Shown here in pieces: positions 1 through 6,806 of a stretch of DNA of 13,542 bases. The stretch's first letter is position 1, and every line of letters starts with the position of its first letter. The notes under the pieces were generated by a model that worked only from the letters and a program-made list of their open reading frames with translations, was not told the DNA's origin and made no database searches. The stretch is taken from positions 1-13,542 of the forward strand of contig CAMUZD010000017.1 in the NCBI GenBank assembly GCA_947165115.1, written 5' to 3'. Made by a program: the position numbers and the translations under genes. This DNA comes from an uncultured Clostridia bacterium (GTDB lineage Bacteria > Bacillota > Clostridia > Oscillospirales > Acutalibacteraceae).

Positions 1-2
1 CC

Positions 3-1388
3 GGAAGTATTTCAAAACCTCTAAAACTATACTTGGGAACTGAAATACTATTCAGCCTTATAGGATATAATGGGGTTATTTATAAGCAATTTGCGGATGA
101 TTTTTATGAACAAGTGCGATTGGCAAACTCCGGAAAACAAGAAACAATTCAACTTTACTATTTTTCCGAAACAAAGAAAGAAATCAGTGATTTCTTTCTG
201 ATGGCTGAATCAATTGTAGAGGGTAAAAAGCATCAATGGATTGAGAAACCGGCAATGAAAGCCATTACGGATGGCTGCTCGACATCATCGGATGTTGCTG
301 TTAAGGAATCCGATTTTTTCACAAGACTACGAACTGCGTTTGGAATAAAAGAAGATCCGTATGATTCATATTATGATGAAGAATCATTTTCAAGCAATTT
401 AGAATATATGGATATTGAAGAATTCGAGTTCGAAGAAGATAAAAAAAGAAAAAGAGAATCAAAGCTAAAAATGATTAGCCATATAAATAAGTTGCGCAAA
501 GGAAAAATCGCTCACTTTGACTTGGACTCAGAATTTCTTATGGTTACAAATTCACAAGAAACACTTCTGGTGTCAAAAGAACAGACAGACATTATTAAAG
601 ATTCATGTGGTAATAATGTAAGTGGTTTTGCTGTTTCGTTAGATAGGATAACCAATCTATTATGGTTCAAGCTGGGTTCTGGATTTTCTAAAGGTAGTTA
701 TCCGAAGAGCGCAAGCGTTCTTCTTAAAGCAAGGGCTGTTTTGTCATCGGCTGTAGCGCAAAAAGCATATAAAACATTTACAGAAACAAAAGAACAATAT
801 AAGAATGGTAATTTAGACAAAGAAACAGTTGCTGCTCGTATCATTACGCTTAGGGGAAAAACAAAATTGCCAGAGGAACTAAAGGCCGAAAACAGTGAAG
901 AAATAATGGACTTTTCGCCGGAATTTTTAAGCAGAATCGAAGAACAGTACATAACCAGTCAAAACTCTATAAAAGAAAAAGAGAAATTAATTGAATCCAT
1001 TAAGAAAGAACATGATTTTGAGATTTTAGAAAAAGAAGCAACAATAAAATCTCAAGCTTCGATTATTAGTGACAAAGAAAAAGAAACAAACGCTTTAATT
1101 GATGAACTGAATGTATACCGAAGAAAAGAGGAAAAATCTCAAAGGAAAAAGCAAAAAGTAAAAAATATTCTTTTGTTTGTTTGGAGTATACTTTGGAAAA
1201 TTATTATTGTTACACTTGTATGTGGTGTTTTGATGATCATCGCAGAAAGAAGTGACAAGATAGCATTGTTTAAATATGTTCCATTAGCAATAGAATTAAT
1301 TGGTGTTGTTTTTTCTGTTATATCAACTGTCAGAAAAGATGGAATCAAATACTTTGGAAAAGGAAAAGATGCTCAAAACACTAAGTAG
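3..1388 (+). CDS. PIN-like nuclease-domain protein with C-terminal coiled coil and two membrane segments (5' partial)
   Basis: The frame is open to the left edge, so the true start lies outside the window. Numbering here begins at the leucine codon at 33. The N-terminal pattern LYLGTEILFSLIGYNG followed by a helical stretch resembles the first strand of a PIN-like RNase domain. The later DLDSEFLMVTNS (about residues 165-176) resembles the C-terminal acidic strand of PIN folds. A very acidic patch lies near 115-138. A charged, probably coiled-coil segment spans about 300-375, and two hydrophobic segments (about 379-405 and 411-433) should anchor the protein in the membrane with the nuclease part in the cytoplasm. 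The position where PIN domains usually carry the first catalytic Asp reads Gly (LYLGTE), so activity is doubtful. The gene is AT-rich and sits with a regulator and a recombinase, which fits mobile-element cargo. The PIN assignment is from pattern recognition only; the membrane topology is clearer. Confidence 0.6.
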   Translation, partial: GSISKPLKLYLGTEILFSLIGYNGVIYKQFADDFYEQVRLANSGKQETIQLYYFSETKKEISDFFLMAESIVEGKKHQWIEKPAMKAITDGCSTSSDVAVKESDFFTRLRTAFGIKEDPYDSYYDEESFSSNLEYMDIEEFEFEEDKKRKRESKLKMISHINKLRKGKIAHFDLDSEFLMVTNSQETLLVSKEQTDIIKDSCGNNVSGFAVSLDRITNLLWFKLGSGFSKGSYPKSASVLLKARAVLSSAVAQKAYKTFTETKEQYKNGNLDKETVAARIITLRGKTKLPEELKAENSEEIMDFSPEFLSRIEEQYITSQNSIKEKEKLIESIKKEHDFEILEKEATIKSQASIISDKEKETNALIDELNVYRRKEEKSQRKKQKVKNILLFVWSILWKIIIVTLVCGVLMIIAERSDKIALFKYVPLAIELIGVVFSVISTVRKDGIKYFGKGKDAQNTK

Positions 1389-1462
1389 TATATGGTTTGC
1401 GTATGAAAGAGAATAATAAATGCTTAAAGGATTGTTTAATGAAAGAAGAATGCAAAAAGAGC

Positions 1463-1491
1463 TTGACAACATCAATCAACCTTGATAAAAT
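1463..1491 (+). promoter_or_regulatory. Near-consensus sigma-A promoter for the AlbA_2 gene
   Basis: TTGACA (1463-1468) and TAAAAT (1486-1491) are separated by exactly 17 bp. Transcription would start near 1498, about 20 nt before the ATG at 1518. The regulator and the recombinase behind it can therefore be expressed independently of the upstream PIN-like gene. Confidence 0.75.
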
Positions 1492-1517
1492 TTAGTTATC
1501 AGTATATGTGAGGTTTA

Positions 1518-2918
1518 ATGATTATGTCTTTGGAAGATATTGTTCTCAATTTATGCTCATACGATGATGAACAAGAGTGGTTTGAATTTAAGGAAAACTG
1601 GTTCCAAGCGGATGCTTTGGGCGAGTATGTTTCTGCTTTGTCAAATGCTGCTGCTTTTCATCATAAAAGATTTGCATACTTTATCTGGGGAGTAAATAAC
1701 GAAACTCATAAAATTGTCGGCACAAAATTCAATCAATACTGTGATTACAAAAGTGCACCATATCAGAATTATCTTGCCAGGAATCTATCTCCCAGTATAA
1801 TTTTTGAGTTTCATGAGCTTATCATCAACAGTAAAAGAGTGGTTATACTTATTATTCCCGCAGCAGAAGAGATTCCGACCGCGTTCAAAGAAAAGAGATA
1901 CATACGTATAGGCTCTTCCAAATGTAACATTAGTAAATATCCGAAGAGAGAAATACAACTTTTTAAAATTCTTGACGGAAGAATGGAAACTGTCGAGACA
2001 ATGAAAGCAAAATATCAAGATCTAACTTTTTCAAAGCTTTTCGGGTATTACGGTTCAAAAGGGATTGTGTTAAACGAAAAAACATTTGAAAAGAATCTAG
2101 GGCTCAGAAATGAAAAAGGAGAATACAATCTCCTGGCTCAGCTTTTATCTGACAACTCTCATTTCCCGATAAGAGTGTCTATTTTTGAGGGAGAAACCAA
2201 AGCTTCAAATCTGTTTTCTGTGCGCGAATTCGGCGACAACTGTTTGCTTTACAGTTTGGATGAATTGCTGAGATACGGAGATGTTCTCAATATTATTCAA
2301 GCTGATGAGCGAAATCGCGTGGTTGAAAGGAAAGAAGTTCCTCTGTTTGACAACAAGGCATTTAGAGAAGCTGTTATAAATGCTATACTGCACAATCAAT
2401 GGACAAGTGGAAACGAACCTATGATTTCGGTTTTCAGCAACAGAATCGAAATTCTGTCCAGAGGTGCGTTACCGCCGGCTCAGACAATTGAAGGTTTTTT
2501 CCTTGGCGAGTCAATTCCGGTTAATGACAAATTATCAGAGATCTTTCTTCAATTGCACATAAGCGAAAAGTCCGGACGCGGTGTTCCGAAGATTATAGAA
2601 GTTTACGGCAAGGAAGCTTTCAAGTTCAATGAACGCTCAATTGTAGTAACTATTCCATTCAATAAGGTTGATAGAAGCGAGGGTCAGGTTGATAGTAAAG
2701 TTGATAGTAAAGTTGGTAGAGAAAACGGATTGAATAATCGGCGCAAACAGATTATGTCGGAAATTCGCAACAACCCAAACATTACAACTAAAGAGTTGCA
2801 CAACATACTCGCAATAAGTGTAACTGCAGTAGCAAAAAACCTGGCATATCTCAAACAAAATGGATTTATCGAAAGAATAGGTTCCGACAGATCAGGTTAT
2901 TGGAAAGTGATTGAATAA
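1518..2918 (+). CDS. AlbA_2 (Schlafen-like) ATP-binding transcriptional regulator with C-terminal winged helix
   Basis: This 466-residue protein has the usual layout of the COG2865-type family. An AlbA_2/divergent AAA_4 domain covers about residues 15-150 (WFEFKENW, then LSNAAAF and YFIWGVNNETHKIVG). A GHKL-like HATPase_c_4 region covers about 275-380, with an N-box-like FREAVINAILHNQW and a G-box-like KSGRGVPKIIEVYG. A winged helix follows at about 408-466. A short linker with a repeated VDSK unit joins the last two parts. SD GTGAGG lies 4 nt before the ATG at 1518 and 10 nt before a second in-frame ATG at 1524; the latter is equally plausible. The recombinase starts 16 nt after the stop, so the two are likely co-transcribed. 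Members of this family are usually predicted DNA- or nucleic-acid-binding regulators and are common on mobile elements. The exact target is unknown. Confidence 0.88.
   Translation: MIMSLEDIVLNLCSYDDEQEWFEFKENWFQADALGEYVSALSNAAAFHHKRFAYFIWGVNNETHKIVGTKFNQYCDYKSAPYQNYLARNLSPSIIFEFHELIINSKRVVILIIPAAEEIPTAFKEKRYIRIGSSKCNISKYPKREIQLFKILDGRMETVETMKAKYQDLTFSKLFGYYGSKGIVLNEKTFEKNLGLRNEKGEYNLLAQLLSDNSHFPIRVSIFEGETKASNLFSVREFGDNCLLYSLDELLRYGDVLNIIQADERNRVVERKEVPLFDNKAFREAVINAILHNQWTSGNEPMISVFSNRIEILSRGALPPAQTIEGFFLGESIPVNDKLSEIFLQLHISEKSGRGVPKIIEVYGKEAFKFNERSIVVTIPFNKVDRSEGQVDSKVDSKVGRENGLNNRRKQIMSEIRNNPNITTKELHNILAISVTAVAKNLAYLKQNGFIERIGSDRSGYWKVIE
2688..2711 (+). repeat. Tandem 12-bp in-frame repeat in the interdomain linker
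   Basis: Two perfect copies of GTTGATAGTAAA sit end to end and encode VDSKVDSK. Partial copies flank them (GTTGATAGAAG before, GTTGGTAGA after). The repeat lies exactly between the ATP-binding-like region and the winged helix, so copy-number slippage would change linker length without breaking the frame. Confidence 0.85.
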
Positions 2919-2934
2919 GAAATCAGGTGAAATC

Positions 2935-4557
2935 ATGCCCGTAAAAGTAACAATACAAGATTTAAGTGAAGAAAAAGAGCAAAAGAACCGGGCAGTGATT
3001 TACGCCCGATACAGTTCCGAAAGACAGAATGTAACCAGCATTGAACAGCAGATTCGCGAATGTATGGACTACATCAACCGTAAGGGCTATGAACTCATAA
3101 GAGTTTATTCCGATAAAGCTAAGTCTGCCTCAAAGGATATTGAAAAGCGCAAGGATTTTATGAATCTCATTGAGGATTCTTCAAACGGCAGTTTTGATGT
3201 TGTGGTCGCCTATGCCCTTGACCGTATCAGCAGAGAAGAACACGGCGGTTTCTATGAGTATGAAAAGATTCTGAACACAAACGGTGTAAGAATAGAATAC
3301 GCTACCCAGGAATTCAATGAAGAATACGGCGGCGGTATTTCAAAAGCGGTTCATATAGAAATGGCTTCAGAGTATGTGGTTCAGTTACGCAAAAATGTTG
3401 TTCGCGGTATGCGTGATAATGCTATGCACGGATACCATAACGGCGGTCGTTCCTTGCCGGTAGGAATAAAGCTTGTAGGCGATGATAAAAAAGATAAAAG
3501 ATTTGCCCCTAAGGAAGAAACAAGAGAATACATACTTAAAGCATTTGAAATGTATGTTGCAGGAGATACAACCAAAGAAATCTGCGATTATCTGAATAAT
3601 AACGGAGTCAGAACCTATGCCGGCAAAATGCTGACAATCAATTCCGTTAATCGTATGTTAGCCAACCCCATATATAAAGGAACCAAAGTAACGGTATTCA
3701 ATAACAAGATAGAGCATAAAGCATATATTGTTGACAATGCCTGTGAAGCAATAGTATCGGAAGAATTATGGGATAAGGTTCAGGAAGAAAGAATAAAGCG
3801 TCTTCATATCGGTGCTGCGGAAAAGACAAGAGGAGTATATGAACTCCGAGGAAAACTCTTCTGCGGCGAATGCGGCGGAGCAATGGTTGCCGACGGAGGC
3901 ACAAGCCACACGGGAGAAGTTCACAAATACTATGCCTGCCGCAATAAGAAAGAAAAGCGCAAAACCGATCCTGACAGATGCTATAAGAAAAACATACCCA
4001 AAGAGCAGATTGAATCGGCTGTAATCGAAATAATTTCCGATTTTATCTGGAACGAAAAGCTTATTCAGGAGTATATCAATGCCGCCGAGAAAGTTGACAG
4101 GAAAGTAACTGTTAATCCGAGAATTGCCGAACTTGAAAAGGAAATCCGCAATCACAAGGAACGCAAGAGCAGAGCGGATAACGCTTATATGGATACCGGC
4201 GATAAAGAATGGCTTGAAAAGAGCAAGGACGAAAAGAAACTTATCGACAAAGCCGAAAAGGAACTAAAAGCCATAAACAATCTGAGCAAATACAGCAAAG
4301 ATGCCAGGGATTTCATAAAAGAGATATATGAACTTCGTGATATCTGGGTTGAACTTCAGGGCACTCCCGAAGGAAGAACAAACATAGTAAAGAGCTTTAT
4401 TGACCGGATTGAAGTGACAGACGATAAAGATGATCCTGACAAATATAAACTGAAACTGTATATCAAAGCGGATCCGGACTCCAATGCATCAACAGAGCTT
4501 GACGCGGCAGTCAATCTTAAAGTTCAAGATTGCCTCGCTAAGGTCCACCATAGCTGA
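2935..4557 (+). CDS. Large serine recombinase (integrase/resolvase family)
   Basis: This complete 540-residue recombinase catalyses site-specific integration or excision through a phosphoserine DNA intermediate. The N-terminal resolvase domain carries YARYSSERQ, with catalytic Ser27 in this numbering, and the conserved YALDRISR arginines at about 93-100. The central recombinase domain (about 175-295) includes the NSVNRMLANPIYKG signature. A zinc ribbon has Cys310, Cys313, Cys335 and Cys349. A coiled coil (about 395-450) is typical of elements that control integration versus excision. I chose the ATG at 2935 because AGGTGA ends 4 nt upstream; a TTG at 2911 would overlap the preceding gene. It is probably translated with the AlbA_2 gene and is closed by a terminator that begins inside its stop codon. 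Large serine integrases usually sit at one end of their element, which places the right junction in the following 300 bp. The last residues (KVQDCLAKVHHS) look like an extra tail after the recombinase fold. Confidence 0.95.
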   Translation: MPVKVTIQDLSEEKEQKNRAVIYARYSSERQNVTSIEQQIRECMDYINRKGYELIRVYSDKAKSASKDIEKRKDFMNLIEDSSNGSFDVVVAYALDRISREEHGGFYEYEKILNTNGVRIEYATQEFNEEYGGGISKAVHIEMASEYVVQLRKNVVRGMRDNAMHGYHNGGRSLPVGIKLVGDDKKDKRFAPKEETREYILKAFEMYVAGDTTKEICDYLNNNGVRTYAGKMLTINSVNRMLANPIYKGTKVTVFNNKIEHKAYIVDNACEAIVSEELWDKVQEERIKRLHIGAAEKTRGVYELRGKLFCGECGGAMVADGGTSHTGEVHKYYACRNKKEKRKTDPDRCYKKNIPKEQIESAVIEIISDFIWNEKLIQEYINAAEKVDRKVTVNPRIAELEKEIRNHKERKSRADNAYMDTGDKEWLEKSKDEKKLIDKAEKELKAINNLSKYSKDARDFIKEIYELRDIWVELQGTPEGRTNIVKSFIDRIEVTDDKDDPDKYKLKLYIKADPDSNASTELDAAVNLKVQDCLAKVHHS

Positions 4558-4601
4558 TAGCGCCTTTGATACAAAAGTGTTGAAGGTGCTATCGTTTTTT
4601 T
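4556..4601 (+). terminator. Rho-independent terminator of the recombinase operon
   Basis: An 11-bp stem (4556-4566 paired with 4583-4593, one G-T pair) is followed by G and seven T residues (4595-4601). The stem starts within the TGA stop codon. Confidence 0.9.
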
Positions 4602-4634
4602 ACGCCCCGAAAGTATTGATACACAAGGGCTGAA
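4566..4634 (+). repeat. Imperfect 19-bp direct repeats exactly 50 bp apart (att-site candidate)
   Basis: TTGATACAAAAGTGTTGAA (4566-4584) and TTGATACACAAGGGCTGAA (4616-4634) match at 16 of 19 positions. The first copy forms the loop and inner stem of the recombinase terminator. Repeats next to a serine integrase can be arms of its recognition site; this role is inferred. Confidence 0.5.
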
Positions 4635-4715
4635 AAGCGCGGGTATTCATTGTTTCATTTATGGGTGTTTTACACTGCACACTTGCCTGCCCCTTACCCC
4701 GAAAAACCACTTTTC

Positions 4716-4735
4716 TATCGTTTCATATCGTTTCA
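4716..4735 (+). repeat. Perfect 10-bp tandem repeat
   Basis: The unit TATCGTTTCA occurs twice with no gap. Its function is unknown; it could be a protein-binding iteron or a small slippage duplication. Confidence 0.7.
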
Positions 4736-4751
4736 GAAGGCATAAAAATAT

Positions 4752-4796
4752 CCCCCGGGCAGAGGAGTAATTCCAATGCTTCGGGGGTGTGTTTTT
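4752..4796. terminator. GC-rich hairpin, probably a bidirectional terminator
   Basis: CCCCCG (4752-4757) pairs with CGGGGG (4782-4787), with further short pairing inside (GCA with TGC, GGA with TCC). GTGTGTTTTT follows on the + strand. On the - strand the stem is followed by ATATTTTTATG, so it may stop transcription from both sides. Confidence 0.65.
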
Positions 4797-4800
4797 ATCT

Positions 4801-4820
4801 CGACAAACCGGAATTTGTCG
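4801..4820. repeat. Perfect 7-bp inverted repeat with 6-nt loop
   Basis: CGACAAA and TTTGTCG flank CCGGAA. No T-tract follows on either strand, so it is a poor terminator. A protein-binding site or recombinase half-site pair is more likely. Confidence 0.5.
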
Positions 4821-4843
4821 TGTTCATTATATCACATCATACG

Positions 4844-4875
4844 AAAAAAGTACACCGCCGATTGCTCAGCGGTGT
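4844..4875 (-). terminator. Rho-independent terminator of the ferritin-ohrR-MBL operon
   Basis: Read on the - strand, a 7-bp stem (4875-4869 with 4858-4852, ACACCGC/GCGGTGT) is followed by TACTTTTTTCG. It begins about 6 nt after the stop codon of the MBL-rubredoxin gene. Confidence 0.85.
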
Positions 4876-4880
4876 TTTGC

Positions 4881-5819
4881 TTATGCTTTGGTGAATTTTT
4901 CTTTCGGCTGCTTGCAGCGCGGGCAGCGCCAATCATCCGGTAAATCCTCAAACGCTACGCCGTCATGCTCTGCGGGGTCATAAACATAGCCGCAAATGGA
5001 GCAGACATATTTGCCTGTGGCTGTTTTGAATATGATTTCACCTGCGGGGATGGTTTCGGGCGGGTTATTCAAATCAATAATCTTTTTGCCTTCCAGATTT
5101 TCATAGCCCTGCGGTGTATGCGTACCGCAATAAACCGTTGGATGCATGGAAACGAATTCACGCACTCTGTCAAGCGTTACTCTTGCTTCGGCAAGGTCGT
5201 CAAATACAACAGAAAGCTTGTTTTCATAGAGCGCCTCATCAACATATGTAATATCGCCGTGAAGCATATAGAAAAGTCCGTCGTTTTCGACGATAACAAT
5301 GCTGTTTCCGTTTGTGTGTCCCTTTGCTTTGATTAAATATATGCCGTCAACAATCTTCTGACTTGCAGGGAAATTGTAATATGCACCGTCAGTAAAGGAA
5401 ACGGGTACAATATTATCAAGGCCCTGAAGCTCGTCGGCAGAAACCTCTTCCTCATTCACGTAAATCTTTGCATTCGGGAAGGATTTCAGCTCGCCCGAAT
5501 GGTCGCTGTGCTTGTGAGTAAGTAAAATTCTTGTAACCTGCTCCGGCTTGTAGCCGAGGTCTGCAAGTGCTTCCATATAGGTGCTTATGTCCTTGCCTGT
5601 ATATGCAAGACTGTTTTCGTCCGGTGCCTCCTCCGGTGTGCCGGCAGGCAGACCCGTGTCAACAAGAATTACCTCGTCGCCTGTATCAATCAGATAATTC
5701 TGAAGCGTTCCGCGATAGCGAACGCTTTTATCAAACTTATCCATACCTTCCTCACCGCCGAAAGCGAACGGCTGTGAATAGAATCCGTCTTTCCTGAATT
5801 TAACTGCTTTAATAATCAT
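4881..5819 (-). CDS. Metallo-beta-lactamase-fold hydrolase fused to C-terminal rubredoxin
   Basis: This is a 312-residue two-domain cytoplasmic protein. Residues 1-255 form an MBL-fold domain resembling the N-acyl-homoserine-lactonase branch. The metal motif H102-K-H104-S-D106-H107 is present, with the further expected ligands at His168 (KGHTNG), Asp189 (MLHGD) and His234 (CGTHTPQGYE). Residues about 270-308 form a complete rubredoxin with Cys273, Cys276, Cys299 and Cys302 (VCSICGYVYDP and RCPRC). A di-metal centre next to a one-electron carrier recalls flavodiiron oxygen or NO reductases, but no flavodoxin domain is present, so an oxidoreductase or a redox-gated hydrolase is open. The ATG lies 8 nt after a GGAGA and overlaps the ohrR stop as ATGA, so translation is coupled. 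Its place behind a peroxide sensor and a ferritin-like gene argues for a role in oxidative-stress defence. The substrate is unknown. Confidence 0.9.
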   Translation of the reverse strand: MIIKAVKFRKDGFYSQPFAFGGEEGMDKFDKSVRYRGTLQNYLIDTGDEVILVDTGLPAGTPEEAPDENSLAYTGKDISTYMEALADLGYKPEQVTRILLTHKHSDHSGELKSFPNAKIYVNEEEVSADELQGLDNIVPVSFTDGAYYNFPASQKIVDGIYLIKAKGHTNGNSIVIVENDGLFYMLHGDITYVDEALYENKLSVVFDDLAEARVTLDRVREFVSMHPTVYCGTHTPQGYENLEGKKIIDLNNPPETIPAGEIIFKTATGKYVCSICGYVYDPAEHDGVAFEDLPDDWRCPRCKQPKEKFTKA

Positions 5820-6271
5820 AAATATTTCTCCATTCCTGTCAATGCTTTCTTGAGTAGCGCTTTTAACTGGATAAGCTCCGTCTGAGTAAGGTCAAGACAG
5901 CCTGTCATAGCATAGGGTACAGAGGTTGCTTTTTCCTTAAGCTTTTCGCCCTGCTCGGTTAATGTGACAAACAGCTTCCGCTCGTTGTTTTCAGGTCGGC
6001 TGCGCAGAATATATCCTGTTTTTTCAAGCCGTTTGAGCAGCGGAGCAAGCGTTCCCGAATCAAGATGTATCTTATTCCCGAGTTCACTCTCGCTTAATGT
6101 GCCGTGCTCCCACAACACCATCATAACAATATATTGCGTGTATGTCAAATTCAATTCTTCAAGAGGCTTGCGGTATTGCCGCACGACCTCCTTGGCGCAG
6201 GCATACAGCGGAAAGCAAAGCTGATTATCCAGTCGAATACAAGCATATTTTTCGTCAGCAAAAGCATTCAT
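5816..6271 (-). CDS. ohrR: OhrR-type MarR-family peroxide-sensing repressor
   Basis: This 151-residue MarR-family winged-helix protein has the OhrR hallmarks. It has an N-terminal LDNQLCFPLYA with the reactive Cys19, the LTYTQYIVMMVLWEHG helix, and the recognition region LDSGTLAPLLKRLEKTGYI followed by the wing (RSRPENNERKLFVTLTEQG). In the family, organic hydroperoxide or hypochlorite oxidises this cysteine and releases the repressor from DNA. An AAAGGAT sequence 9 nt upstream supports the ATG. It follows the ferritin-like gene by 20 nt and overlaps the MBL-rubredoxin gene, so it is mid-operon and probably represses its own transcript. The usual partner, Ohr peroxiredoxin, is not in the window, so the MBL-rubredoxin and ferritin-like genes may replace it. 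Extra cysteines (Cys11, Cys25 and one near the C-terminus) could allow disulfide formation. Confidence 0.88.
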   Translation of the reverse strand: MNAFADEKYACIRLDNQLCFPLYACAKEVVRQYRKPLEELNLTYTQYIVMMVLWEHGTLSESELGNKIHLDSGTLAPLLKRLEKTGYILRSRPENNERKLFVTLTEQGEKLKEKATSVPYAMTGCLDLTQTELIQLKALLKKALTGMEKYL

Positions 6272-6291
6272 TTTTGTTTATCCTTTGCCGC

Positions 6292-6741
6292 TTATTCGCC
6301 GAGCATTTCAATGATATAGTTTTCCATGCCGATTTGCTCAATCAGGCAAAGATGACCTTTTACCCAGTTGTAATGCTCCTGCTCGTCGAGGATGAACTTT
6401 TCAATCATAGCCTTGGTTACATAGTCATCGTCAAACATCGAGAGCGACTTGCTCATCATCGGGAGAGCTTCCTCGGAATCCTTGCAGTCATATTCAAGCA
6501 TTTCCTTAATATCAGTGATAACGGGATACGCCTCAATCTCAACAACAGGCGTTTCACCGAGCTCGATAAGACGTGCGTTTACCTGCTTTGCCTCCTCCCA
6601 CTCTTCGTCGGATTCAGCCATAATCTTGTCGCCAAGCTTGTTAAGACCTCTTGCCTTGAGAAGCTGAGCGTGAATGGAGTGCTGCTGTGAATTGCCGAAC
6701 CAGCCCTTCGCAAATGCCTTTAATAATTCAATTTTTGTCAT
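6292..6741 (-). CDS. Ferritin-like (bacterioferritin-related) four-helix protein with altered diiron ligands
   Basis: This 149-residue all-helical protein is close in length to bacterioferritin. The segments QQHSIHAQLLKARGLNKLGD (19-38), ESDEEWEEAKQVNARLIELGETP (43-65) and LDEQEHYNWVKGHLCLIEQIG (118-138) align by eye with bacterioferritin helices A, B and D. The last ligand pair is kept as E120-x-x-H123, and E47 matches the helix-B Glu. The helix-A Glu aligns with Trp14 and the helix-B His with Glu50, so the ferroxidase centre looks incomplete or rearranged. The gene is the first of the operon, with GGAGG 8 nt before the ATG and a clear promoter upstream. Iron storage or a protective role under oxidative stress is likely from context; enzymatic activity is uncertain. 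Confidence 0.8.
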   Translation of the reverse strand: MTKIELLKAFAKGWFGNSQQHSIHAQLLKARGLNKLGDKIMAESDEEWEEAKQVNARLIELGETPVVEIEAYPVITDIKEMLEYDCKDSEEALPMMSKSLSMFDDDYVTKAMIEKFILDEQEHYNWVKGHLCLIEQIGMENYIIEMLGE

Positions 6742-6770
6742 AATAAAAACCTCCGAAATAATTTAAAAAT

Positions 6771-6796
6771 ATTGTGCGCTGTATTATTGTGCACAA
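6771..6796 (-). promoter_or_regulatory. Candidate OhrR operator
   Basis: The perfect palindrome TTGTGCACAA (6787-6796) sits a few bases downstream of the expected start of the operon transcript. A second related half, ATTGTGCGC (6771-6779), lies 15 bp away. This is the right place for a repressor, and ohrR is in the same operon. The sequence is not the classic TACAATT-type OhrR box, so the assignment is inferred. Confidence 0.5.
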
Positions 6797-6806
6797 CTAC
6801 AATTTC

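Larger units (their letters stand above)
4558..4880. other. Intergenic junction region between the recombinase and the redox operon
   Basis: I see no credible gene here. The stretch holds the recombinase terminator, two imperfect 19-bp direct repeats, a perfect 10-bp tandem repeat, a bidirectional-looking terminator, a perfect 7-bp inverted repeat, and the terminator of the opposing redox operon. It marks the change from AT-rich + strand mobile genes to - strand chromosomal-type genes and is the most likely place for the recombinase attachment site. Confidence 0.6.

Noticed and set aside
1403..1495. A 30-codon ORF with three Cys residues (MKENNKCLKDC...) between the PIN-like gene and the AlbA_2 gene
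   Set aside because: It has no ribosome site and its 3' half is the promoter of the next gene. An overlapping frame at 1420 is equally open, so it is probably chance.
3766..4155. A 129-codon - strand ORF inside the recombinase gene
   Set aside because: It lies wholly within a clearly coding + strand recombinase. It has no ribosome site and no recognisable domain.
4556..4634. A two-unit CRISPR-like repeat
   Set aside because: There are only two imperfect copies, with one inside a terminator and no cas genes.
4661..4983. Two overlapping + strand ORFs of 77 and 64 codons between the recombinase and the redox operon
   Set aside because: They run across terminator hairpins and into the 3' end of the MBL-rubredoxin gene. 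Their composition does not look like protein.
6142..6690. A 182-codon + strand ORF across ohrR and the ferritin-like gene
   Set aside because: It is antisense to two well-supported genes and spans their boundary. The translation has no family features.
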